This document shows positions 9,281 through 19,606 of a DNA stretch of 41,053 bases, piece after piece; positions within the stretch are counted from its first letter, which is position 1, and every line of letters starts with the position of its first letter. The notes under the pieces are model-generated. The model saw nothing but the letters and a program-made list of their open reading frames with translations, did not search any database and was not told the DNA's origin. Source of the stretch: Ministeria vibrans ATCC 50519 (Eukaryota; Opisthokonta; Filasterea). The translations under genes and the position numbers were made by a program. The stretch spans positions 46,875 to 87,927 of the forward strand of contig CALSCP010001329.1 of assembly GCA_943704425.1 (NCBI GenBank), given 5' to 3'.

Positions 9281-12084
9281 ATGTCTGCTCTCACCGTTGT
9301 GGTATTGTGCGACACGGAGGAATTCGAAACAAGCGACCTGAGCATTTGCAAAGGTACGACTGATTGTGTCGTCCGTTTCGTTCGCTCACTGACACTCGAC
9401 CTGTCTGTTGCTGCAGGAGTCCCGCAAGCCCTGCTGCCGGTTGCCAATGAGCCTTTATTATGGCACGTCCTGCGTGCCTTGGAAGTTGCTGGTTGCAAGC
9501 GTAAGCGGATTGGAGAGAGAGAGAGAGAAAAAAAAAAAGCGTGAAAATATTTTCAACTTTTGTCACTCCTCTCTCTTCTTTCTTTGAGCAGACGCCATTT
9601 TGACATGTGGCGCTCCTGACTTCAAGCGGATCGGGGAGTACCTGAATCAAGAATGGCGCAACCGTGCGCTGTCGTGCGAGCTCGTCTCGGTGGACGAGAC
9701 GGGCAGCACAGCGGACGCACTCCGGCACGTCGCCAAGAAGATCACGGTAGCGCTCTTGTCGCTCTTGTCGCCGCTCAACCCGCCCCTCGCCCCTCCTCTT
9801 TGCCCCGTAGTCTGACTTTATGGTGCTTCCGTGTGACCTGGTATCAACCGCGTCGCTGCCGTATCTGCTTGCGCAGCATCGGGTGCGCGACGCCTCACTC
9901 ACGCTCCTTCTGGTACGCCCACCCCACCCCTCAACGTGCTGCAACGACGATCGCTCCCTTTTGCATTCTCACACGAACCATGTGTTATTGTATTCGCACC
10001 GTAGGTACAGCAAGAAACAGCTCCGGAAAAGAAGAAGAAGCGAAGTGGTAAGGATACATAGGGTGTGTGTTTGTGGGCGAATGAGAAACAATGTGATCGA
10101 GAGAAAGAGAGAGAAAATAAGGACGTGCGCACGGAGGTGTACTCAAACTCACACTCACACTCACATTGCAAATGGGGGTTTTTTTTTGTTTTTGTAGAGA
10201 CGGGTGACTTTATTGGTCTGGACGACTCACGCACTCGACTGCTCTACCTGGGCAACGACGAAGATCCCTCAGAGCCCATCCGTCTCCCCAAAAATCTCAT
10301 CAAAAGGTACAACAACAACAACAACAACAACAACAACAGCAACAGCAAAACAACTATATTCAGAACGAATCATTAACTTCTCCGTGTGTCTGTGTATCTG
10401 TTTGGTTTGTAGGTTTCCGCGAATACACTTTACGACGAATCTGGACGATGCACACTGCTACATATTCCAACGATGGATCATTGATTTTCTGCTTGCGCGC
10501 GATGACATTACCAGTGTGCGTGTAAGTCAGACACAACGAGGAGAGAGAAAGAGAGAGAGGGAGAGAGGAGAGAGGTTGTGTGTGTGTGCGTCTGTGCGTA
10601 TATGTCTGTTATTTAGTGTGTCTCAATGTGTATGTAGTATGAGCTTGTGCCGTATCTGGTGAAGAAGCAGTTTTCCTCGCGTGCGCGTCTGTGTGTGAAG
10701 CAGACGGGTTGTGTCTGTGCGGTGACGGGCAGCGGGGCAGACAGTGCGAGCGGAAGTCCCACTCCATCGACTACGAACACTGTGGGGAGTGCAGAAGGGG
10801 GTACTACGGCTCCACTTGCTGCAACTACTACTACATCTACTACTATTGCGACCACTACTTTGAGTGGTGGTGGGGTGGCGTTGGGTGGGAGCAGTGGGAG
10901 TGGAAGTGCGATGGCGAGTGTTGATGATGCAGGTGATGCAGGTGCGTCGGAGGGCGATACTGCGCACGAAGGGAAGCGATACCGTGCAGGTGAGAGCACT
11001 TTCACACGCAAAAAGATGTCATTATAATAATAATTTTTCTTTTTCCTTTTTTTTTAAAGATGTGTTCAAGTTTGTTGAGGCAGACCATTTGATGGAGTGT
11101 GCGAAGAACATGTCGACAACTTCACGACTGGCGGACGATGCCATTGTGTGCCAGGTGGGCTAACTCACTCAGGCCCACCTACCCACTCACTCATTTTTCA
11201 TTGTGCTTAGGCGGTCACAGTGTCCACTGGTGATATCTATTGTGCGCGTGTGATCAACGTCCAAGCTTACCTCGAAGCCAATCGCAATGTTCGAACATTC
11301 AAAGCGTGCCAAAAGCCATCAACTCACACTCCCCTCCTTTTTTTTTTTCTCTCGCACCGTCAGAGTCCCGCCTTCAAAGCGTTCTTTGCCGACAAAGCCA
11401 TGAAGCTGAGTCGCCCCCCAAGCGACACTTCCACGCCCACCAGCACTAGCAACAGCAGCAGCAACAACACTCCCGCGCCCGGCACTACCGCCCAGCCGCC
11501 ACCTCTCAATTCGAGTGCGACATCGAGCGAGAAGCAGCGCTTTGGTGCACTGTCGCTTAAAGACAAAAAGCGTATTTTGGGTCTGGGCAGTACGTGTGCC
11601 GAGTCCGTGCTGGTGGGTGACCGCTCGTCTATTAAACACTCGCACGTGGGCGAAAACTGTGTTATTGGCGACGGGTATGTATCGCAAAGCGGACTGTGCC
11701 TGCCCACTCGCTTGCTCGTATTCATTTTGAATGTTCTGTCTGTAGTGTCACCATCTCCAACTCAGTGATTATGGCGGGCGTAACCATTGGAAACAAGTAC
11801 ACCATTACAGCTCCCCTCTCACAATATCACTCACATTTGTGTTATGCTTTTGTTGCAGGTGTACGATTGAGTCGTCGCTCGTGTGCAATGGAGCGACAGT
11901 AGGTGAACGCACGACACTCAAGGTACGACAGGCTCGCACGCCTCATGCGCCCCCTTGATACTTACGCTCTGTCCACTGTCTGCCTCGTTAGCAATGCCAA
12001 GTGCAGTCAGAATATGCGGTGGAGGAAGACACACGTGCCAAGGGAGACCGTCTTGAGGACTTTGATCTGGATGACGGCGAATGA
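9281..12084 (+). CDS. EIF2B3: Translation initiation factor eIF2B, gamma subunit
   Basis: Fourteen exons join to 572 residues: 9281-9353, 9417-9500, 9592-9746, 9811-9912, 10005-10047, 10198-10306, 10413-10521, 10638-10989, 11060-11154, 11211-11288, 11364-11674, 11746-11796, 11859-11922 and 11992-12084. eIF2B is the GDP-GTP exchange factor for eIF2, and gamma pairs with the catalytic epsilon subunit. The N-terminal half is a nucleotidyltransferase-like fold with ALLPVANEPLLWH, DFMVLPCDLV, GDFIGLDD and ELVPYLVKKQFSS. The C-terminus has left-handed beta-helix hexapeptides (SIKHSHVGENCVIGDG, ISNSVIMAGVTIG). The glycine-rich GTRL-type catalytic loop is absent, as expected for a non-catalytic subunit. 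Two low-complexity insertions, Thr/Ala/Gly-rich at about 10698-10975 and Ser/Thr/Pro-rich at about 11400-11540, make it longer than the human protein. The intron 11289-11363 has a GTTCGA donor and a length divisible by three. A C-terminal acidic tail ends in DDGE. Confidence 0.95.
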
Positions 12085-12264
12085 ACGCAACACGCACACC
12101 CACACTTACAGACAACATAGGCCACGCAGAAGGTCACAGAGAGAAGGCACACATTCGTATTATACAAAGAAGAGGGGAAAAGGAAACGAAAGAGAAAATA
12201 GATGGAGAGAGAGAGAGAGAGAGAAAAAAAAACAAAGTGATAGAGAGAGAAAGAGAGACGGAGA
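12085..12264. repeat. Convergent intergenic region with a dispersed-repeat copy
   Basis: These 180 bases lie between the stop codons of eIF2B gamma and the UCP4-like carrier. The part at 12200-12256 is purine-rich on the plus strand and holds one unit (ACAAAGTGATAGAGAGAG) of the dispersed repeat also seen in introns. No gene is visible. Confidence 0.7.
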
Positions 12265-13585
12265 CTAGAAGGAGTCATAGCCAGCAATGCGACGAAACTG
12301 CTCAAAGGAGAGCCAAAATGTGAGTGACCAGGGGGCCATACGGGCCCAGTTGAGCGTAGCGCCCTTCCACAGCGAGATCAGTCCTTCGTTGCGTGCGGCC
12401 GTCACCAGCACGTCCATTGTCGACCGGTACATCGTTCCTCTGGTGTTGATAAAGACGCACATCGGCATAAGTAATCTCTCTTATAAAACGTTGTTTCTTT
12501 CTCCCTCCTCTCTCGTTACCGTCCATTCGCGTCGAATTTCTGGTTCATGTAGCGGGTCTTGGCAAGGTCAGCGGGAGTCGACACGGTGGCTGCAACAAGA
12601 CCTATATAAATGAAAGTAAGGAAGAGAGCCGTGAGAATTCGGTATGGGCTGGAGGAGGGGATGGCGTACCAGCGCAACCGCTGGAGAGTGCGTGGACAAT
12701 GGGACCGTCCTGGAGACCCACATTGAGGATGATCGAGCGCTTGGCCGTGTCATACGTGGCAAGTTCGCCCAGGTTCACTAGTGCTGCACGCTGCACATTG
12801 GGTACCCAACCACGCCAAAGAGCACGAATGCCACCAGTGGACACAATGGAGCAGAGTGCGTCCCAAGTGCCCTTGTGCCGTCGAGGCAAACCTTGCAACA
12901 CACGCCGTCCCTCAATCTGCAGTTGCACCTTGATCAAGTCCATAGGCGACGCAATAAATTGGCTGACTGCACCCGAGGTCATGCCACACACCGCCTTGAG
13001 ATAGAGCGGGAAAGAATCTTTGCTCTCGCTTGTGCCATCCGCATTGGTCAACAATGAGTCTCGCATCCACTCGTACATAGCCATACGCGTCCCTGTATAG
13101 ACTATATGGCGCATCACAGCAGGTGCAACACCATCCCACAAGGCAAAGACGCCCTCTTGTCGAACGGTGTCCGCTACACGAGCGAAAAGAAATCATGACA
13201 GAATTCAAAAAGACAAAAAAACACACACACAAATGCAAAACTCCGCTTGTCTGACCTGCCGTGCGAAATATACCCCGCACTTTGGCGTCACCGTGCGCTT
13301 TCTCTCCCTGTATTTGCATCCGTGTCTTGGTCAGATCGATTGGAAAGGTGACTATGCAAGAAAGTTCACGAAAGGAAAGAAAAAAAAACGACGGCCGTAA
13401 GAAACCAATGGGATGCTGATGGTGACGACTGCGGTGCGACTGAACGTGTCGCGCGACAGAACATGCACCAGGAGCGGGCCCGTACCGCACTCGGCAATCG
13501 ACGCGCTGGTCGCACTCAGGATGTATTTGGCAAAGAAGGTGCCGCGTCTCTCTCCTGCCGTAGGCGGCGTCTTGTCCGTCGCCAT
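12265..13585 (-). CDS. Mitochondrial carrier (SLC25), UCP4-like
   Basis: Five exons on the minus strand join to 318 residues, the normal carrier length: 13486-13585, 13256-13351, 12670-13173, 12520-12601 and 12265-12439. The three-fold repeat signature is complete: PIDLTKTR, PMDLIKVQ and PADLAKTR. The C-terminus (RMAPWSLTFWLSFEQFRRIAGYDSF region) and the third-repeat region resemble SLC25A27/UCP4 most closely among uncoupling-protein relatives. It should sit in the inner mitochondrial membrane with six helices and move a small anion or protons. Sequence alone does not give the substrate. The start is the first ATG before the carrier's first helix (FFAKYILSATSASIAE). The exon 2 donor is GTCAGA, weaker than its neighbours. 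The gene lies in tandem with the PP2C gene upstream and is convergent with eIF2B gamma. Confidence 0.92.
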
Positions 13586-13832
13586 CACTGCGGTTGGTGT
13601 CCACGCAGTGCTTCAACAAGAGAGAGATGAGAAACAGCTTGGATTATTAAAAATATCTGCATCATTAGTATTTATTAATTATTATTCAGTGCTTGGTCAA
13701 CAACACAAGACGTATTGTTGACAGACGTATCGTTGACATAATTATTTTTCGTTGTGCACAATTTTTTTTAAAGAATTTGTAATGTACAATTGTGACTTGC
13801 CAGTCGAGCAGTCAGGTTCTGGAGGACGTAAA

Positions 13833-14266
13833 TTAAGAAGAGACGGGCCCCGTGACAAACACGACAACGACGGTGATGTTGTCAGTGGAGCCCTGGGCAA
13901 GGCTCTCCAGCAGCAGCGCATCGCTCGCCGCCTGCGCGTCGCCCTGGTGCTTCAGTGCAATGGTCACTGCCTGCTCGTCACTCAACACATCCCATACACC
14001 ATCGCACGCCAAAATCAAACAACTCCCAGCCTCGTCGAGCTCCGTCTCCGATGTGAACGGTGTGCTCGTCACAAAATCCTTCATGGCACAGTCGCCCAGA
14101 CTGCGCGCGACTGCAAGCATCCCATTGACTCGCCCGCCAATCACAAAGCCCCCTTTGTCCTTGATCCGCTGCATTTCTGCCTCATCATTCGCCTTGTGGT
14201 CGTGGGTCAGTCGCGACACTGTGCTCCCTTGCCTGCAACAAATACCCCACATATCAAAATTGGACT

Positions 14267-14306
<40 letters not shown>

Positions 14307-14315
14307 AATTATATA

Positions 14316-14354
<39 letters not shown>

Positions 14355-15493
14355 TACACACACACGCACATACCCATACACACACACGCATGCACACGCA
14401 CACATACACACTCACTCACTCCCTTCTCTCGCTCTACTGCATACCCTAAAACAATCCGTGCGTCGCCTGCATTGGCACAATAAGCAATGCGCTAAAAATA
14501 CAACAATCAGAGACGTAAGGCGCGCGGCTACTCCATCACAGTACCTTGCGACAGCCCTGTCGTGTCTCCTCGCGCACCAGACACGAAATGGCCGTGGCGC
14601 CCGAGAAGAGCACGTCCGCATTGCGCAGCGACTCATCCGTGTCCTCAAAAGACTTGGCAAGTGCCTCGCACACTGGCAAGGTGGGTGACTCCCCAATTAT
14701 TCGAGCAACAGTCTGTTGAGACGCACAAAATAAGAATCGAGAAGAAGAATCAGAAACATTAGAAAAAAACAAAAACAAAAACAAAAAGCGGCGCGTAAGG
14801 GAAGAGAGATGGAGCTTGAAGGTAAGAGAGAGTGGTAGGACAGACTGGGTTGTCGGCGCGACATGGGCTTGCGTGCAGGCGGTTGCTAGTGGCCTATTTG
14901 GGCCTTGCAAGCGAGCAAGCCATGGCGGAAGGGTCGACCAACGCCCCAAATGCGGGGAAGGAGCACTCGGCACGGCAGACGCGCCGCACGAGCACACAGA
15001 GGGTCGCAGAAAATGGCAGTGGGCCTGCCCGGCCGCGCATATTTGGACCGGCGCACTGTGCAAGAGGACACAACGGGACAGACGGACGAGAGTGCAACCA
15101 GAGGAGACGAAAAAAAAAAGAGAAAAAAAGAAAAGAAGATATAACAAGAAAAGGCAAACTAGGTTGGAGAAGAGGCGAAGGGGCAGCAGCAGCAGAGATG
15201 GAGGGGGACGACGCACCTGAGGGAGAATGGTCCCCAGCAGCTCAGCGGCCTCTTTGCCGGCATGGCCGTCCAGCACGGTGAAGAAGCCCTGGCGCACGCC
15301 CGAGAAGTGTGTGTCGACGACATGGACATCCTACGCGGCGGCGGTGGTGTTTACGCCAAGTGTTATTATTCAAGCAGGGGACAAACTGGGTCTGCAATCT
15401 GACACCTTGTCCTCTTTCTCTTCCACCTCGTACCTCCATTGATCTTCGAAACCGTGCGTTTCGATCACTAGAGCATCCTACGGCAAACTCCAT
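13833..15493 (-). CDS. PP2C-family protein phosphatase (PPM)
   Basis: Five exons join to 262 residues: 15434-15493, 15217-15330, 14545-14712, 14445-14491 and 13833-14232. PP2C enzymes remove phosphate from Ser/Thr using two metal ions. Motifs in order are RFRRSMED (Asp21), DGHAG (Asp41; the usual form is DGHGG), FSGATAISCLV, CANAGDARIV, LTHDHKA, GGRVNGMLAVARSLGD, CDGVWD and TDNITVVVV. The metal-binding acids are therefore present and it should be active. At 262 residues it is near the minimal catalytic core. A TTTCAG acceptor at about 15524 lies in frame with the sequence upstream of the chosen ATG. An additional N-terminal or leader exon further right is therefore possible, although I could not place one. 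Two introns are unusual: one of 504 nt that is G-rich, and one of 212 nt filled with CA/TA repeats. Confidence 0.9.
14269..14410 (+). repeat. (CA)n-(TA)n-(CA)n microsatellite in the last PP2C intron
   Basis: A compound dinucleotide array: CA repeats, then AT/TA repeats at about 14304-14338, then CA repeats with CG and TA interruptions. It occupies most of intron 14233-14444. Confidence 0.97.
14713..15216 (-). other. Long G/C-rich intron of the PP2C gene
   Basis: This 504-nt intron is bounded by a GTGCGT donor at 15216 and a CAACAG acceptor at 14713. It is the longest intron in the window outside repeat-filled ones. Its central part, about 14830-15110, is not simple sequence and looks as complex as coding DNA. 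No domain is recognisable in any frame, and no tRNA-like B box was seen by eye. It may hold an alternative exon or simply be a large intron. Confidence 0.6.
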
Positions 15494-15811
15494 CCCACCC
15501 GTGCAAAGGAGGTCACTGGTCACTGAAATATATATAAAAATATGATAATTATTATTATGATTATCGAATGATTGATAATTCGAGTCATCCGTCGGTCGTC
15601 ACCGTCGTCATCAGAGTCATCAAAGGGTCCGAGTCCGGCCTGATTCCTCGCCAGTCTCCAATATAGGTCATAGCAGAAGAACCTAGTTCAGGTGTTAGGG
15701 CTACCTTCGTGAGGTGGCTCAATTTCTATCAAATAAATGTATATCTTTGAACTTTGAATGTTCAGTTTTAAAGTGCATTTTTTAAAGAACTCACCTGTGG
15801 TCTCCTGGCCA
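15494..15811. promoter_or_regulatory. Divergent intergenic region, PP2C / methyltransferase
   Basis: These 318 bases lie between divergent starts. The part at 15524-15580 is AT-rich (ATATATATAAAAATATG, ATTATTATG). The part at 15581-15720 is more complex. On the minus strand it contains a short open stretch reading FDDSDDDGDD that could be part of an upstream PP2C exon, but no in-phase splice pair was convincing. No RNA gene was recognised. Confidence 0.4.
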
Positions 15812-16865
15812 ATGGATAACGTCGACGACTCGACACAATGCGATATCCTACCAGCGTGCAACGTGCTCTCGACGCCAGCGGCCTCCCCGCAAGCTATCGG
15901 CGAATCCCTCGCGACAATTCTTCAGGCGCTCTCGGATGGTACGCAATCCTGTCGATCTGCAGCGCGCGCCTCCTTCTGAGCGCATCCTTGGCGTAGACGA
16001 AACCAGTGCACAGGCGTTCTCGATACTGCGCAGCGAGCTGATGGCCTCGTCGTTCTTCATTCGCTTTCTCACGTCGGAACACGACAGCATTGTCGAGGGT
16101 GCCTCGGCGATCATGGCGCATCTGTCGGGCAGCGGCGCCGCCGGCAAGCGATCGCGCACCTTTGTCGTGGCCCCGTCCATTCCAAAGGTGCGCATCTTCG
16201 AGATGGAGTTCGCCTCGGCCGACGTGGGCTGGAGTGTGTGGCCAAGCGCCGTCACCATGCTCAAGCTCATGCAGACGCGCCAGCACCAACTGGACGTGCG
16301 CGATGCTCGTGTTCTTGAACTGGGCTGTGGCTGTGGACTCCCAGGCATCAGTGCCGCCTTGTTAGGTGCGAAAAGTGTGCTGCTGACGGACCACAACGAA
16401 GCGGTGTTGCGCACAGTGCGCGAGAGTGTCGCCGCCAACGACACCGCGGCTGAGCGCTGCGACGTGCGCCCACTCGATTGGTCAACCGTAGTGCTCGCGG
16501 ATGAGCCTATTACACTCCATTGGAAAGACGGTGTTGACGCGCCCGCCGACATTGTGCTGGCGTCAGACTGCATCTACGACGAAGGACAAGTCCAACTCGT
16601 CTGCAAAGTAAGCAAAATCATATTATATTCCACCACGATCATCCAAATTAGATGTTCACAATCCGCCACCAAACAGACACTACAAAGTCACGTGCGTCGC
16701 GGGGGATTGGCGGCGATTGTGTGCGGGGAGCGGGCGGGGCGGGTAGGCACCACAGAGGTTCTGGAGAAACTGTGCTCTAGTGAGGGTGCGCCTGCGCGTC
16801 CTGTGCGGGTGCTGTGCGCTGCGCAGGACCATCGCGAGAGCATCTTTGTTGTGCGTCTCGATTGA
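15812..16865 (+). CDS. Class I SAM-dependent methyltransferase, METTL21/METTL23 type (family 16)
   Basis: Three exons, 15812-15938, 15997-16607 and 16677-16865, join to 308 residues. The first intron is only 58 nt (GTACGC to GCGTAG), and it resolves a frame change that otherwise leaves the N-terminus unassigned. The second is 69 nt and divisible by three, so an unspliced frame also stays open. Features are VGWSVWPSAV, typical of this family before the Rossmann fold, SAM motif I LELGCGCGLPG near residue 148, an acidic motif II ending LLTDHNE, LDW, and the post-motif ASDCIYDEG near residue 232. Known members methylate lysine or arginine on chaperones, elongation factors or histones. The resemblance in the WP and GxxLPG region is closest to METTL23, but the substrate cannot be assigned. 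The gene is convergent with the USP10-like gene, 120 bp away. Confidence 0.85.
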
Positions 16866-16985
16866 CATCACTTCAGCAGCAGTGAGAAGAAGATACACAC
16901 ACAATAAAAACAAAAAGTAGAAAAAAAGAAAGTGGTGGTACATTTTGATAAAAAAAATATACAGGGTGTGAAAGAGAAGCACTCA

Positions 16986-19173
16986 CTAACGTGTGTAGAA
17001 GAGCAGGTAAGCATCGCGACCAGGTACATGCGCTAAACAAAGAGATAGAAATAGAGAGAGGGGAGAAAAACGCACAGTAATAGAGAGAGATTGTTAGTAT
17101 GGCATTCGAAGCTTAGTCGTGACGTACTGAGGACATCGTCTGCCGAAATGTGCGAAATGTGCTCGTCATCAATGCAAAGCCAACAGCCATCGGAACGACT
17201 GGGGAGAAACCAAAAGAGGAAAGAAGGTCACACACAAAGAAACACACAAGGCAGAAATGCAGGAGAGAAAGAGAGTGACGTACCGGACATCACAGGTGTA
17301 GTGACCACCGGCGAGCCGCGTGCCATGGTGGTACACGACACTGCTGAGATGGTACTGGTTGAGAGCGCGTGGGGAACGCACGGGCGAAGGCGCAGCGGGC
17401 ACGGGCAGCTGTAGGGCCAGCGGGGGTGCTGTGCGTGCCCCAACCCCAGCCCCACTGCTGCTGGTGCTGGTGCTACAGGCGCCGCCGCTCCTGCTTGTCT
17501 CAGCCTTCTTCGTCTTCTTCTTCTTTGTGTCCACACTCACACTTGCTGCGTGGGCGTTGCTTGTGCTCACAGTGAGCAGTCGCAGAGGCATCGACAGCCA
17601 CTCCAGAGGCGTCTCCAGTCGATGCGCATACCGAATGCGCTTGGTCACCTTTTGACTTCCATACGCGTCTGTGTATACAAAGCGCTTGAGGTGTAGCACC
17701 AGAACTGGCGGAAGGCGCTCAAACGAAAGCGTTTTGGTGGCACGCACGGGCATGTGCGAGCGCTCGCACGCAAACCCATCAATTGACTCACTCTCAACTA
17801 GACGCGCAAGCGCATCTTCAACGGAGAGTACCTGCTCGGCAACAATATCAAGGGGTACCGTCACAAACGGCTCCACCATCACGCTGGAGGTGCGTGCTGC
17901 TCGAATCTCAGACCGTAACAATCCCCCAAACAGCGTTGAAATAGGCGACGTGTCGCTCTTGAGACTGCGCTTCACCGAACGCACATTGCCCTTGCCCACT
18001 TCAGCCCATTCTCCACCAGAGTCGTTGTCGTCGTCGTCATTGGCGTTGTTGTTGCTACAGGCGTTGAGAACGTTGTCCTGCGCTGCCCCGTCGCCACTAC
18101 TGTGCTGCCCATCTACATCCGCATCTGCTTCGCCGCTTGTCCCCCTACCCCCTTTGTCGCAGGCCAAAAACTCATTCACGTCACCCGCAACGCGCACTCG
18201 CAACGAGCGCTCCTTCACCACTTGCGAAAGTTCACGGTTCATCGACTCGAGCAAGAATGTGAGAAACTCTTCGGCATCCTGTTGGCGTGCCCGCTCCACG
18301 TCGTGTCGTTCGCTCACATACCATTGGTCGTGCACATACGAAGGACATAGGGATCCTCCAGCGCCGCCAGAGGTCGACCGACTGTCGCTCCTCTAGACGT
18401 GCAAATCAATAAGACTGTAGAGCTGCTCTCATAGGTCGGCAAGACTCGACCTTTCTTACCTGTCCAACTGGAGTCAGATTGAACTCGCCCAAAAGCATAC
18501 AGATGCTGTTGAGGACGGGTGTGTCGCCGTTCACAAGCGACGGCTCGTGCCACGAAATATTCTCGATGAGATTGACAAAGGCGTGACAGGCAAGCAACGA
18601 TTGCAACACTACACGAGCAAACACCGTACGTTTAGCACATCGACTGCGTCCAGACACTGACACGACCACATACACACACACACACACACGCACATACACT
18701 CCCTCTCCCTCACCAGCGTTCATGTAACACACAATGCCCGTGTTCGTGAAGCCACGCACTTGGACGTGCCATTTGCGACTCAAGTCGACGACAATTTCTA
18801 CAAAAAAATGGTTTCGTCAGGCCTCCTCTGCTCCTATGCCTCTCCTATTCCAACGCCCACCTGGATGTACACGTGATGTGGGTGCACAGGTCACGGCGGC
18901 AGGCACGACAGCCGTCTCTGCAGTGTCTTGCTGCGCATCATTACGGTGGACGCTTACACGCCTGCACGTCGGCGCGAACCGCACCAGCTGTGTTGCCTTC
19001 CCTCTCACAATGGCGCGTATTTCAGCCACCGTCAGCGTCCCAAACGCGATGGGGGGCGCCTCCACGACGCTTGGGGGTGCTGTCCCTCCTTCTGCGGTTG
19101 ACGATGAACCTGATTCCCGCTTAGGCGCCAACAGCGCCCCCAAGTAGTTCGACGAACCCCCAGTGGGACTCAT
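16986..19173 (-). CDS. USP10: Ubiquitin carboxyl-terminal hydrolase, USP10-like
   Basis: Six exons on the minus strand join to 590 residues: 18861-19173, 18714-18797, 18460-18608, 17284-18392, 17128-17198 and 16986-17032. The enzyme cleaves ubiquitin from substrates. The Cys box is GFTNTGIVCYMNAVLQSLLAC with Cys128 as nucleophile (split by an intron after Ala132). The QQDAEEFL helix follows, then LPPVLVLHLKRFVY, and the His box YHHGTRLAGGHYTCDV with His546. The Asp of CIDDEH completes the triad, and the chain ends PGRDAYLLFYTR. The internal GEWAEVGKGNVRSVKRS ... TLFGGLLRSEIR segment is characteristic of USP10, which sets it apart from other USPs. A low-complexity acidic/Asn insertion lies at about 18000-18160. 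Human USP10 has a longer disordered N-terminus. The N-terminal 104 residues here are Ala/Pro/Ser-rich. It sits 433 bp downstream of the UBR4-like gene on the same strand (minus-sense order UBR4, then USP10). Confidence 0.94.
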
Positions 19174-19270
19174 AACCTCTCTTGTCTAGTATGCAACAAA
19201 TAAATGTTAAAGAAATAGAAAATAAATTGTGCGTGTGTGTGTGAAATGAATGTGAAATAGAGATTAAATC

Positions 19271-19347
<77 letters not shown>

Positions 19348-19357
19348 NNNNNNNNNN

Positions 19358-19439
<82 letters not shown>

Positions 19440-19606
19440 TTAATTTATTATTATTATAGTTATTATTATAGTTATTATAATAATTTTAATATTTTATGAG
19501 ACTTGACTCACTTGAGTTTCAAAAATTGAAATAAATCATAAGATACATTTTATGGTCTGCTCTCTCTTCTCTCTCTTTCTTCTCCTCCAGCTCGCAATCT
19601 CTCTTA
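19174..19606. other. Intergenic region between USP10-like and UBR4-like genes
   Basis: These 433 bases hold the UBR4 3' untranslated region and the USP10 promoter region. They are dominated by the (AAT)n array and its gap. The remainder is AT-rich. No gene is seen. Confidence 0.7.
19270..19440 (+). repeat. (AAT)n microsatellite containing an assembly gap
   Basis: A pure ATA/AAT trinucleotide array interrupted by ten N at 19348-19357. The gap is a placeholder, so the true repeat length is unknown and the flanks are linked only by scaffolding. Confidence 0.97.

Noticed and set aside
14816-15297. Plus- and minus-strand frames of 130-250 codons within the PP2C intron
   Set aside because: No recognisable domain is present, and the minus-strand frame simply joins intron sequence to the flanking PP2C exons.
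15848-16573. A 241-codon minus-strand frame opposite the methyltransferase
   Set aside because: It is the shadow of a GC-rich coding exon. The plus strand carries complete SAM-binding motifs.
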